From the NCBI GenBank assembly GCA_023390055.1, contig JAEWDP010000082.1, forward strand, positions 1 to 64,000: a DNA stretch of 64,000 nucleotides, given 5' to 3'. The stretch's first letter is position 1. Each line of letters opens with the position of its first letter. This document shows, piece after piece, positions 52,836-61,665 of this stretch. Position numbers and translations under genes: made by a program. Under the pieces are notes generated by a model. That model worked only from the letters and a program-made list of their open reading frames with translations, ran no database searches and had not been told where the DNA came from. Source of the DNA: Pseudomonadota bacterium. Lineage in GTDB: Bacteria > Pseudomonadota > Alphaproteobacteria > Rhizobiales > Rhizobiaceae.

Positions 52836-54428
52836 ATGTTAAAAAAACTGACTTTGGCTGCGATGTTAAGCATGGGTGTAGCGACCGGAGCGCTTGCAGC
52901 AGATGAACGCCATGGGGGAACGCTCATCTTCACGGCTCCTTACGGCTCGAGCTTCGCCTCGCTTGACGTCCATTCAAGTCCGAATACCCAGGAAGAATTT
53001 ATTACCCAGGCGATACATCGCGCACTCTATAGTTGGGATTCAAACGAGAATAAGCCGGTGCTGGAACTCGCAACATCGGCGGATGTCTCTGACGATGGTA
53101 CGGTTTTTACATATCATCTGCGAGAAAACGCGGTTTTCCACAATGGAAAGGCCCTGACTGCTGACGACATAATTTACAGCTACAAACGGATTGCAGACCC
53201 CAAGAACGCTTTCCCGGGCGCGAGCCATATCAATAACATAAAAGGTGCCAGCGACTACATCGCAGGTAATGAGAAAGAGATCAGTGGTCTCAAGAAGATC
53301 GATGACCACACGCTTGAGATCACGTTCGTGGCGCCGATCAACCCGGGGTTTGCATTGATGTCCAACACGACGGTGATCTATCCGTCAAATATCGAGGATG
53401 AGTCGGTCTTCGCCACAGCTCCGATCGGCTTAGGTGCATTTGTCTTCAAGGAACATGTTCCAGGTTCGCAGCTCGTGGTCGAAAAGTTCGACAAGTATTA
53501 CGAGGAAGGAAAACCTTACCTCGACCGCATCAACATCGTCTTGATGGCTGAAGATTCAGCACGCGATGTCGCTTTCCGCAATAAGGAGATAGATGTCTCA
53601 ATTCTGGGCCCGACTCAATACCAGGCTTACCAGGGCGAAGAAGTCTTGAAGGATAATCTTCTTGAGGTTGCCGAGGTTTATACGCGTAATATCGGCTTCA
53701 ATCCTGCGTTCGAACCCTTCAAGGATAAACGGGTACGGCAGGCCGTCAACCATGCAATCAACTCTCCGCTGATCATTGAGCGGCTCGTCAAGAACAAGGC
53801 ATATCCGGCCTCCGGCTGGTTGCCGATTTCCTCGCCGGCATTCGATAAGGACAAAGCGGCTTATGACTTTGACCCGGAAAAAGCGAAAGCGCTTCTTGCA
53901 GAGGCAGGCTACGCGGATGGATTCGAGTTCGAGGTTACGGCAAGTCCAAACGAAAGCTGGGGCATTCCGATTGTTGAGGCGATCCTTCCAATGCTGCAGA
54001 AAGTCGGGATTACCGTGAAGCCGAGACCAGTTGAAAGCGCTGCTCTGGGCGATGCCGTCACATCAAATAATTTCCAGGCATATATCTGGTCAAATCTCTC
54101 TGGACCGGACCCGTTGAACGCAATGCGATGCTTCTATTCGGAAACACCACAATCAGCGTGCAACTATACAAGCTTTAGCAACCCAGAATTCGACAAGCTT
54201 TATGAGGCTGCGCAACAAGAGCGAGATATCGATAAGCAAAACGATCTTTTGCGGCAGGCAAACAATCTTGTACAGGATGAAGCACCCGTTTGGTTCTTTA
54301 ACTACAACAAGGCGGTCATGGCGTATCAGCCTTGGGTTCATGGACTGGTACCAAATGCAACGGAGCTCGCAATCCAGCCCTATGACGAGATCTGGATTGA
54401 TGAGACGGCACCAGCATCACGCCAGTAG
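52836..54428 (+). CDS. Peptide-type ABC substrate-binding protein
   Basis: The 530-residue SBP_bac_5 protein has a Sec signal peptide (KKLTLAAMLSMGVATGALAA) and family segments VFTYHLRENAVFHNGKALTA, GLGAFVFKEHVPG, RQAVNHAINSPLIIERLV, YDFDPEKAKALLAEAGY. GGGAGGACAAG precedes the ATG. It feeds the four transport genes that follow and is controlled with the amidohydrolase. A peptide ligand with D-residues or a modified terminus fits the regulon (inference). Confidence 0.9.
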   Translation: MLKKLTLAAMLSMGVATGALAADERHGGTLIFTAPYGSSFASLDVHSSPNTQEEFITQAIHRALYSWDSNENKPVLELATSADVSDDGTVFTYHLRENAVFHNGKALTADDIIYSYKRIADPKNAFPGASHINNIKGASDYIAGNEKEISGLKKIDDHTLEITFVAPINPGFALMSNTTVIYPSNIEDESVFATAPIGLGAFVFKEHVPGSQLVVEKFDKYYEEGKPYLDRINIVLMAEDSARDVAFRNKEIDVSILGPTQYQAYQGEEVLKDNLLEVAEVYTRNIGFNPAFEPFKDKRVRQAVNHAINSPLIIERLVKNKAYPASGWLPISSPAFDKDKAAYDFDPEKAKALLAEAGYADGFEFEVTASPNESWGIPIVEAILPMLQKVGITVKPRPVESAALGDAVTSNNFQAYIWSNLSGPDPLNAMRCFYSETPQSACNYTSFSNPEFDKLYEAAQQERDIDKQNDLLRQANNLVQDEAPVWFFNYNKAVMAYQPWVHGLVPNATELAIQPYDEIWIDETAPASRQ

Positions 54429-54439
54429 TCCTTAAGAAA

Positions 54440-54492
54440 TCCGGCGACGGCTTTGCGCCTTCGCCGGACCAGCTGCCACGCCCGCAAGGGCG
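54440..54492 (+). promoter_or_regulatory. Two consecutive intercistronic stem-loops after the binding-protein gene
   Basis: First, TCCGGCGA (54440-54447) pairs perfectly with TCGCCGGA (54461-54468), and inside it GGC (54449-54451) pairs with GCC (54457-54459) around TTTGC. Second, CGCCC (54479-54483) pairs with GGGCG (54488-54492) around the stable tetraloop GCAA. Neither has a T-tract. They lie between the binding-protein and permease genes, as in two other transport operons in this window. Confidence 0.6.
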
Positions 54493-54510
54493 GTCAAGAC
54501 GGGTCCATTC

Positions 54511-55446
54511 ATGCTTCGCTTTACCCTGCGCCGCATTTTGCAGATCATCCCTACCATCATTGTGGTAGCGCTGATCATCTTTGTCATCTTCAGCGTTGTG
54601 CCGGGCTCTTTTGCTGCCAGCCTGTTTTCTGACGGCAAGCGTGCTGCCGATCCACAGATGATCGCACGATTGAATGAAGAGTTCGGGTTGAACAAACCCG
54701 TGATGGAACGCTTCGTCACCTACATCGTCGACTTGGCACAATTTGATCTTGGAACCAGTTTCCGAACGAGACAGCCGGTCATCGATCTAATCAGCGATCG
54801 AATGGGCGCCTCGTTGCAGTTGGCTGTCGCTGCAATGGTCTTCGCCCTGCTAGTCGGTGTTCCACTTGGATTTCTGGCTGCGTTGAGGCCAGGTTCGATA
54901 CTTGACACTGTAACGATGATCGGTGCTGTTTCCGGACTATCCCTGCCACAGTTCTGGCTTGGGCTCCTGATGATGTATCTATTTGCACTGCAACTGAACT
55001 GGTTGCCGAGTTTTGGTTATGGCGATGGATCGTTTCGAAATCTGATATTGCCTGCAGTAACGCTGGGTGTGACGCCACTGGCACTGCTCGCCAGAACGAC
55101 GCGTGCGGGTGTTCTTGACGTCTTGAGCGCCGATTTTATACGTACGGCGCACTCAAAAGGCATGAGTGAAACGAAAGTTGTCCGTTGGCACGTCACGCGC
55201 AATGCACTTGTGTTAATCGTCACAACAGTCGGCCTTCAGTTCGGATCCCTGATCGGGCAGGCAGTCGTTATCGAAAAACTGTTTGCATGGCCAGGTGTCG
55301 GATCGTTGCTGGTGGACAGTGTGGCGATCAGGGATATTCCAGTGGTGCAAGGCACAATTCTCGTCATCGTACTGTGGTTTCTCGTAATCAATACCGCCGT
55401 TGATCTCATCTATGCCGCGATAGATCCGCGCATCAAGCAGGAGTAG
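54511..55446 (+). CDS. Peptide-type ABC transporter permease (DppB family)
   Basis: The 311-residue membrane protein starts FTLRRILQIIPTIIVVALII, then VPGSFAASLF, NEEFGLNKPVMERFVTYI, TAHSKGMSETKVVRWHVTRN (EAA loop) and VVIEKLFAWPGVGSLLVDSV. It forms the channel with the DppC-type protein encoded two bases downstream. Confidence 0.91.
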   Translation: MLRFTLRRILQIIPTIIVVALIIFVIFSVVPGSFAASLFSDGKRAADPQMIARLNEEFGLNKPVMERFVTYIVDLAQFDLGTSFRTRQPVIDLISDRMGASLQLAVAAMVFALLVGVPLGFLAALRPGSILDTVTMIGAVSGLSLPQFWLGLLMMYLFALQLNWLPSFGYGDGSFRNLILPAVTLGVTPLALLARTTRAGVLDVLSADFIRTAHSKGMSETKVVRWHVTRNALVLIVTTVGLQFGSLIGQAVVIEKLFAWPGVGSLLVDSVAIRDIPVVQGTILVIVLWFLVINTAVDLIYAAIDPRIKQE

Positions 55447-55448
55447 AC

Positions 55449-56273
55449 GTGGTGCGTTTTGGTTTCAATTTCTGGCTTGGTGCATTGCTGACGGTGCTGG
55501 TAATTCTTGCTGGGATACTTGCTCCGCTGATTGCGCCATTCGATCCGGTCCTTGATGCAGACCTGATGAACTCAGAACTGCCGCCGGATCTCACTTTCTG
55601 GTTTGGGACAGATGCACAAGGACGTGATGTCTATAGCCGCATTCTCTATGGGGCACAGATCTCACTGACTGTCGGTGTTGTTTCTCAGGTCATTAATTCG
55701 ATCATCGGTGTCACGCTCGGCATGACTGCAGCGTATTGGGGTGGTTGGTGGGACGACTTCGTGAACGGGTTGACGAACGTCATGCTTGCAATTCCCTCTC
55801 TGATCTTTGCGTTGGCGGTGATGGCGGTTTTGGGCCCAGGCCTGCCATCGCTTCTCATTGCACTTGGCCTGACGAACTGGAGTTGGACCTGTCGAATTGC
55901 ACGGTCTTCTACCCTGTCCTTGAAATCACAAGGTTATGTTCAGGCGGCTCAGATATTGGGGTACGGGGACCTGCGTATCATGTTCACGCAGGTCCTACCC
56001 AACATGATGGGTCCGATCCTTGTCATGGCAACACTTGGAATGGGCTCCGCAGTCTTGTCGGAAGCGGCCCTCTCCTTTCTGGGGCTTGGCATTCAGCCTC
56101 CTTTTCCAAGTTGGGGATCGATGCTTACGGATGCTCGTCAGCTCATCCAGATAGCGCCCTGGGTTGCAATATTCCCGGGACTTGCAATCTTTCTCTCTGT
56201 GCTTGGTTTCAATCTTCTTGGCGATGGTTTGCGCGATAGTCTCGACCCACAAATGAGGACACGCAGGACATGA
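55449..56273 (+). CDS. Peptide-type ABC transporter permease (DppC family)
   Basis: The 274-residue membrane protein shows FWFGTDAQGRDVYSRILYGAQ, the EAA loop AAQILGYGDLRIMFTQVLPN, ALSFLGLGIQPPFPSWGSM and GFNLLGDGLRDSLDP. The start is a GTG at 55449 (a second GTG follows directly), with GGAG at the end of the preceding gene. Its N-terminal cytoplasmic tail is short. It overlaps the ATPase gene by 4 bases. Confidence 0.9.
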   Translation: MVRFGFNFWLGALLTVLVILAGILAPLIAPFDPVLDADLMNSELPPDLTFWFGTDAQGRDVYSRILYGAQISLTVGVVSQVINSIIGVTLGMTAAYWGGWWDDFVNGLTNVMLAIPSLIFALAVMAVLGPGLPSLLIALGLTNWSWTCRIARSSTLSLKSQGYVQAAQILGYGDLRIMFTQVLPNMMGPILVMATLGMGSAVLSEAALSFLGLGIQPPFPSWGSMLTDARQLIQIAPWVAIFPGLAIFLSVLGFNLLGDGLRDSLDPQMRTRRT

Positions 56274-57181
56274 CCAGGCCGCTACTTGATATCAGGAACC
56301 TGTGCTTGAACGTGGGAACTGATCGTTCAGCCCTCGATCCGATCCTCAGGCAAGTCTCATTCCAGATCATGCCAGGTGAATCCTATGGTCTTGTCGGTGA
56401 ATCAGGCTCCGGAAAATCCGTGACCTCACTGGCCATCATGGGGCTCTTGAATAGGCCGCTAAACGTTTCCGGCGGGGAAATCCTGTTCAAGGGGCAGGAT
56501 CTGCTTTCGCTTTCAAGGCGTGAGTTGCGACGCCTGAGAGGTGATCGTATTGCGATGATCTTTCAGGAGCCAATGACTGCGCTGAACCCGCTTTCCACGG
56601 TTGGACGACAGATTGCCGAAATGTTCGTGTTGCACCAGGGTAAGGGCTGGTCAGAGGCGAACAGGTTGGCGGTAGATGCTCTCGCAAGTGTCCATGTGCC
56701 CAATCCGGATCGGCGCGCGCGGAATTATCCGCATCAGATGTCGGGTGGGCTGCGTCAACGGGTCATGATCGCAATGGCGCTTGCCTGTAATCCGGACCTG
56801 CTTATTGCAGATGAACCGACAACCGCGCTTGATGTGACCGTACAAGCAGAAGTGCTGCGGCTCATCAAGGAATTATGTGAAGAGCGCGGGACGGCGGTAC
56901 TATTTATCAGCCATGATCTTGGCGTTATAGCGAGCACCTGCCAGCGGGTGGGGGTCATGTATGCCGGCTGCCTTGTCGAAGAAAATGAGACGCAGGCGCT
57001 GTTTGAAAGTCCTCGACATGAGTACACGCGGGGGCTACTCGGAGCCTTGCCGCGACTTGGTAGTCGTAGTCGGCATGGACGTCATCGGCTGGTCGATATT
57101 GACAGTATAATTGCTGACCGTTCCAAACTGACGGAGACTCGGTATCTCGCGCCCCGTTCTCAAGAAGGTACAACATCATGA
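56270..57181 (+). CDS. Peptide-type ABC transporter ATPase (DppD family)
   Basis: The 303-residue ATPase has Walker A GESGSGKSVTSLA, signature MSGGLRQRVMIAMAL, Walker B LLIADEPTTALDV and the C-terminal oligopeptide-transporter extension (SPRHEYTRGLLGALPRLG). The extension is shorter than usual and has lost the Cys cluster that many DppD proteins carry. It works as a heterodimer with the DppF-type ATPase encoded next, overlapping by 4 bases. Confidence 0.91.
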   Translation: MTRPLLDIRNLCLNVGTDRSALDPILRQVSFQIMPGESYGLVGESGSGKSVTSLAIMGLLNRPLNVSGGEILFKGQDLLSLSRRELRRLRGDRIAMIFQEPMTALNPLSTVGRQIAEMFVLHQGKGWSEANRLAVDALASVHVPNPDRRARNYPHQMSGGLRQRVMIAMALACNPDLLIADEPTTALDVTVQAEVLRLIKELCEERGTAVLFISHDLGVIASTCQRVGVMYAGCLVEENETQALFESPRHEYTRGLLGALPRLGSRSRHGRHRLVDIDSIIADRSKLTETRYLAPRSQEGTTS

Positions 57182-58143
57182 CCAGGCCGCTGCTGCATGT
57201 GGATGACCTCCACGTGCGTTTTCCCGTTTCCGGCGGTGGACGCCTGACAACCGGCAAGCGTTTGCTGCATGCGGTTAACGGGATCAGCTTTCAACTTGCC
57301 AAAGGGGAATGCCTATCCCTGGTTGGCGAGTCCGGTTGTGGGAAATCTACGACCGCACTTTCGATCCTTGGGCTCCAGGAGCCAACAGAAGGAGCAATCC
57401 ATTACTGCGGGCGACCCCTTTCAGGACCAGGAGGGCCTGATCGTATGCAGCGCGCCAAGGTTGTGCAGATGGTGTTCCAGGACCCCTACGCCTCACTTAA
57501 TCCGCGCCAATCGGTGCGAACGTCTCTCGCGGCACCATTGCGCCTGCATGGTATTCGTTCAGCTTCTGAAATTTCTGATCGTATTGAGGTCATGCTTGCC
57601 AATGTTGGTCTCACACCTGAACAGGCAAATCGGTTTCCTCATGAGTTCTCTGGCGGGCAGCGGCAGCGTATAGGAATTGCCCGTGCGCTGATCCTTGAAC
57701 CGGAAATCGTTGTTCTAGACGAGCCCGTTTCTGCTCTTGACGTGTCTATCCGTGCGCAGATCATCAACCTGCTGCTTGACCTGCAGGAAAAGATGGCCCT
57801 TTCCTATCTCATGATAAGTCATGATCTGAGCGTCGTGGAGCATATGAGCGACCGAGTGCTGGTAATGTATTTCGGCCAGATTGTTGAGGAGGGTAGTTGG
57901 CAGTCAATCTTCGAGACGCCGACTCACCCCTATACGCGGCGATTGATTGCTGCGATCCCTGATCCAGCTGCCGTCCTGGACCCTCGAAGAGTTGAAGAGC
58001 GTGTCGCCAGTGTGCCATTCCCATCCGGACGTCGATTTGTATCTGACGGCGCTACGGCGCCGGATGTCTTCATGGCACCTGAGGCGTCTGAACTGATCGA
58101 GATTGCACCCCGACACAAGGTCCGATTTGCGACAGGCGCGTGA
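57178..58143 (+). CDS. Peptide-type ABC transporter ATPase (DppF family)
   Basis: The 321-residue ATPase has Walker A GESGCGKSTTALS, the Q-loop FQDPYASLNPRQSV, signature FSGGQRQRIGIARAL, Walker B EIVVLDEPVSALDV, and FETPTHPYTRRLIAAIPDP in the C-terminal extension. It ends the second peptide-transport operon, whose ATPases are separate, whereas both other peptide-type transporters in the window have fused ATPases. Confidence 0.91.
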   Translation: MTRPLLHVDDLHVRFPVSGGGRLTTGKRLLHAVNGISFQLAKGECLSLVGESGCGKSTTALSILGLQEPTEGAIHYCGRPLSGPGGPDRMQRAKVVQMVFQDPYASLNPRQSVRTSLAAPLRLHGIRSASEISDRIEVMLANVGLTPEQANRFPHEFSGGQRQRIGIARALILEPEIVVLDEPVSALDVSIRAQIINLLLDLQEKMALSYLMISHDLSVVEHMSDRVLVMYFGQIVEEGSWQSIFETPTHPYTRRLIAAIPDPAAVLDPRRVEERVASVPFPSGRRFVSDGATAPDVFMAPEASELIEIAPRHKVRFATGA

Positions 58144-58214
58144 CGGTCATCATTGCCTGAGGCCCGGTGTTGATACCATGTTCGCCGATCATCCATCGCA
58201 GAAGTCTGATGATA

Positions 58215-58646
58215 TCAACGAACGATCCGGTCCGAGAGGATGATCGAGGACAAGGTACGCTCAACTCCCGGTAAATTTCCGATCTGGTCTATAAATTTGT
58301 CCAGGTCGGCGATTGAAGGAGAGGCAATAACCGCGATCAGATCGTAAGGACCATTCACCGAATGAAGGGAACGGATTTCCTGAACTGCGCTGAGTTCGGC
58401 CGTTACTGAGGATAATGCCTTCGGCGCAATTGTAATCAGCACGTGTGCACGGATCAGGCCTGACAAGTATTCGTCGGACAGTCGCACCGAATAACCGGTG
58501 ATGACGCCCTCTCGCTCCAAGCGCTCCAGGCGCGCCTGCACTGTTGTGCGTGACAGCCCAAGCCTGCGCGCCAGGGTTGCTACGGGCATGCGTGCGTTTT
58601 CACCGAGTAAGGCGATCAGGTCACGATCCTTCTGTGTTATCTGCAT
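58215..58646 (-). CDS. Lrp/AsnC-family transcriptional regulator
   Basis: The 143-residue protein has the Lrp HTH (DLIALLGENARMPVATLARR, then LGLSRTTVQARLERLEREGVI) and the C-terminal RAM ligand domain (AHVLITIAPKALSSVTAELS, SVNGPYDLIAVIASP). It is convergent with the second peptide-transport operon, 71 bases apart. An amino acid is the likely effector. It may control amino-acid use by the peptide island, but no operator could be assigned. Confidence 0.9.
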   Translation of the reverse strand: MQITQKDRDLIALLGENARMPVATLARRLGLSRTTVQARLERLEREGVITGYSVRLSDEYLSGLIRAHVLITIAPKALSSVTAELSAVQEIRSLHSVNGPYDLIAVIASPSIADLDKFIDQIGNLPGVERTLSSIILSDRIVR

Positions 58647-58771
58647 ATCGTCTGCTTCATCGTGTTCAACTGCCTTATGTCAGGCTCGCCGACACTGATA
58701 TCGAGCCTGTGAAATGGTGGTTTCTTTGCTCGCCAGGATCAGCAAGAGCAGGGATGTCATCCGTGAAGTGC

Positions 58772-58816
58772 CTGCCCCGGATTACTCATCCGGTTGTGCC
58801 CGCCTGAACGGGGCAG
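58772..58816. other. Nested inverted repeats upstream of the Lrp gene
   Basis: CTGCCCCG at 58772-58779 is complementary to CGGGGCAG at 58809-58816. Inside the loop, CCGGAT at 58777-58782 is complementary to ATCCGG at 58788-58793, sharing CCG with the outer arm, so the two hairpins exclude each other. The arrangement resembles an attenuator or small RNA, but there is no T-tract and no gene-specific evidence. The rest of 58647-58943 shows nothing else. Confidence 0.3.
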
Positions 58817-58943
58817 ACGCATATCGCGCTCGCGCATGTGGAGACCGGTTTGCTGTTGCCAATGGTGCGGCTGCTTTGTGACCGCTCCAGAGTACTTTCC
58901 GTTCTGTCGACCGGCCTTGATGTGGCATGATTTGATGCATACT

Positions 58944-59249
58944 TCAGGGGATATCATCTGGTCGAACAACACCGCCTTCACCTTCCAGGGTGGCAATCCT
59001 TCTTGTCAGGGAAGAGTTGAATTTCAGATGAACTCCAGCGCCGCTACCTGTTTCGCTTTCAGCAATAAATACAGCACCCGCTTCTTCGAGTGCCTGCTTG
59101 ATGCGCGACACGACATTGCTATCCGGCTTTTCCAACTTCCGTTCAAATCTTTCGATCACGGCAGCGTCAGTCGCCGCAAGTGCAGCAAGCGTCTCGCGCG
59201 AAATCTCGACTAGTGCTCGCGCTGCACGACTTTGGGCACCAGTAATCAT
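58944..59249 (-). CDS. Small HTH transcriptional regulator
   Basis: The 101-residue protein begins MITGAQSRAARALVEISRET, the pattern of a short rhizobial XRE-like regulator (ITGAQ-RAARALL-S-EDLA), followed by AAVIERFERKLEKPDSNVVS, RIKQALEEAGAVFIAES and a short tail. ATG 59249 with an upstream GGAG is chosen over a longer frame that has no family match. It is on the minus strand upstream of Lrp with about 300 bases between. Target unknown. Confidence 0.7.
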   Translation of the reverse strand: MITGAQSRAARALVEISRETLAALAATDAAVIERFERKLEKPDSNVVSRIKQALEEAGAVFIAESETGSGAGVHLKFNSSLTRRIATLEGEGGVVRPDDIP

Positions 59250-59514
59250 TGTTGCGGCTCCTATTCTTCTCTTCCAGCTAAAGCCACCGTATACCATTTT
59301 GGAGTCAGAACAGAAACCGAGAACGAGAGTGAACATGCCGTGACAATGGTGCGAAGACAGGTCTTTACGGTCACGCCTTTGAGGCTTCATTGCAGGCACG
59401 AGCTCACTCCGCGGTAGGAGTGGGGACTTTGCAAGCCGTAGACGTGTTATGGCCGCGCCGGGTGGCGCTAGACCGACTCCAACGTCATCGGAAACCTCCG
59501 TGGCACTCATGCTG

Positions 59515-60141
59515 CTAGTCAATGTCGCCATAGATAAATTTGGGCAAGCTCCAGTGATATCGGATTGCCGTCAGCCGGAGGGAGATTCCGGCGATAGTTG
59601 CCAGCAGAAGCGCAATACCCTCGCTCATTCCCACGGCCAGCGAGCCAAGGTATGTGAGGGCAGCGAGAACAGATACCGTTGCATAGAGCTCAGCTCGAAA
59701 AAGAAGTGGTACTTCTGCACATAGGATATCTCTCAAGACACCACCGACACAGCCGGTTATTACGCCGGAGGCAATGACGACCATCAAGGGAAGGTCAAGG
59801 CTTTCCGCTATGCGGCATCCGATAATCGTGAACACAACCAGCCCGATGGCATCGAGGAAGAGAAAAAGGTGCCGCAGTTTTGGCATGAGCTTCGCAAGAG
59901 CAATGGTTGCAAGTGCTGCGCCGGTCGTCACGAAGAGCAATGAGGGCTGCCTTACCCAAGACAATGGGTGGTGGTCCAGTAGAAGGTCGCGCATGGACCC
60001 GCCACCAAGCGCTGTCACGCTACCCAGAACGCACACGCCGAGCCAATCCATCTTACGTCGGCCTGCAGAAATGGCTGCAGTCATTGACTCTACTGTGATC
60101 GCCACGAGGTAGAGGATCTGGATTACTTGGTCTGCCGTCAT
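59515..60141 (-). CDS. TRIC-type cation channel family membrane protein (UPF0126/YadS-like)
   Basis: The 208-residue protein has seven predicted helices arranged as two repeats with GGGSMRDLLLD in the first and GVGGVLRDILC in the second, the family signature. The repeats carry the conserved Gly-rich kinked segments. Bacterial members have been described as cation channels and, in E. coli, as glycine transport proteins. ATG 60141 begins the first helix segment (MTADQVIQILYLVAITVESM). No glycine riboswitch was seen upstream. Confidence 0.85.
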   Translation of the reverse strand: MTADQVIQILYLVAITVESMTAAISAGRRKMDWLGVCVLGSVTALGGGSMRDLLLDHHPLSWVRQPSLLFVTTGAALATIALAKLMPKLRHLFLFLDAIGLVVFTIIGCRIAESLDLPLMVVIASGVITGCVGGVLRDILCAEVPLLFRAELYATVSVLAALTYLGSLAVGMSEGIALLLATIAGISLRLTAIRYHWSLPKFIYGDID

Positions 60142-60618
60142 GTCAGCACGTCTAATATGGCCATCAGGAGAGGTGTGCGAAGTCCAGCGCGATGGCTGGA
60201 GCTTGAAAAACAGATAGCAAGAAGATCTTTCGACTGGTGAAGCCACCCTGCCATACTTGGTCGCTAGGCTGCAAGCAATTCGGACATACTGGATCAATTG
60301 AATATTTGTGACCCAATTTGCAATTCGGAACATTTGTGCCCGATACTGCAAGTTGTCGTCCTTTACGCTTTCTGGAAGACAGAAAAGCAGTGCGCCTTGG
60401 GTATAAGTTCTCAGACGCGCCGGGATTGAGTGTAAGGGGCATTCGGTCGTTCAGCGGAGTTGAGCCAGAGGACTGCCCTCACGATCCATGCTCAGACGAT
60501 ATCCAGTGTTGGAAGAACAGGTAAACGCAATACCACCCGGCTCGAGATCCAATGGAATGAATCCCGTTCCGGACACTTTCGAGGTCATCATGCCTGTAGT
60601 GTGCGGGCTGTTCATGTA
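60142..60618. other. Intergenic region, nothing recognised
   Basis: The 477 bases lie between the TRIC-type gene start and the ProV stop, both on the minus strand. Open frames up to about 90 codons exist on both strands but show no family features. I found no terminator, repeat, tRNA or riboswitch. The promoter of the TRIC-type gene should be at the left end. Confidence 0.4.
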
Positions 60619-61665
60619 TCAAGCTAGGTTGCCTTGAGAATGCCTAGCAAGTGCCTTGATCACCCGTTTTGCTGTGACACGCCCAATTTGCTTTCCGTCC
60701 TTATCGGTCACCGCGAGCTGGTCGTGGTTAGCAAAAAGTGGCAAAACGTCTTCGCAGCGAGTGTCGCCCGGCACAGAGTATTCGCACTCATCCATGCTGC
60801 CCTCGTCCATGACCGCTCGGACATGGATGGCACGTGCCTTGTTGACGTCCCGTACAAACTCCTCGATATGCTCATTCACCGGCTGCAGGACGATTTCCTC
60901 CGGTTTGCCGACTTGTTGAACGGCACCGTCCTTCAACACTGCGATGCTATCACCGATCTTGAGGGCCTCGTCGAAATCATGGGTGATGAACAATATTGTT
61001 TTGTTCAAGGATTTCTGCAGATTGATGAGTTCATCCTGCATGCCTGAACGGATTAATGGATCAAGAGCTGAAAATGCTTCGTCCATCAGGATAATGTCGG
61101 TATTCATCGCCAACGCGCGCGCGAGCCCTACACGTTGCTGTTGCCCACCGGACAACTGGCGGGGACGAGAATCCTCATATCCTGCAAGGCCGACAGTCTC
61201 GATCCATTTAGCAGCTTCCTCACGCCTTGAAGTTTTGTTTTGCCCCTGAACTTCCAGTCCGTAAGCGACATTGTCGATGACCGAGCGATGTGGCAGAAGG
61301 CCAAATTTCTGAAAGACCATTGAAACCGTCTTGCGGCGATACTGTCTCAATGTGATGGGATCCATGGTCAAGACATCAATGCCATTCACGAGTATTTCGC
61401 CCGCGGTGGGATCTATCAGGCGATTTACATGACGAATAAGAGTCGATTTTCCGGAACCCGATAGCCCCATAACAACAAAGATCTGACCATGCGGAATGTT
61501 CAGCGAGACATCGTCCAGTCCGACGACATGGCCGGTTTCGGACTGTACATCGGATTTGGATTTCCCTTCGCGAAGAAGAGCCATTACGGACGCAGGATCA
61601 TTTCCGAATATCTTGGTGACATTCTTGATCTCGATGGCCAGGCCCGGGGTGCTGGGAATATTCAT
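60619..61665 (-). CDS. proV: Glycine betaine/proline-type ABC transporter ATPase
   Basis: The 348-residue protein has Walker A GLSGSGKSTLIRHVNRLIDP, signature LSGGQQQRVGLARAL, Walker B IILMDEAFSALDP, H-loop ITHDFDEAL, and a C-terminal accessory region of CBS type (LPLFANHDQLAVTDKDGKQI). The N-terminal helix FGNDPASVMALLREGKSK is typical of quaternary-amine importers. Its start codon shares one base with the permease stop (TGATG). It probably imports betaine, carnitine or choline. Confidence 0.9.
   Translation of the reverse strand: MNIPSTPGLAIEIKNVTKIFGNDPASVMALLREGKSKSDVQSETGHVVGLDDVSLNIPHGQIFVVMGLSGSGKSTLIRHVNRLIDPTAGEILVNGIDVLTMDPITLRQYRRKTVSMVFQKFGLLPHRSVIDNVAYGLEVQGQNKTSRREEAAKWIETVGLAGYEDSRPRQLSGGQQQRVGLARALAMNTDIILMDEAFSALDPLIRSGMQDELINLQKSLNKTILFITHDFDEALKIGDSIAVLKDGAVQQVGKPEEIVLQPVNEHIEEFVRDVNKARAIHVRAVMDEGSMDECEYSVPGDTRCEDVLPLFANHDQLAVTDKDGKQIGRVTAKRVIKALARHSQGNLA

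Noticed and set aside
60142..60618. Possible glycine riboswitch before the TRIC-type gene
   Set aside because: Glycine riboswitches precede such genes in some bacteria, but the characteristic conserved segments were not found on the minus strand.
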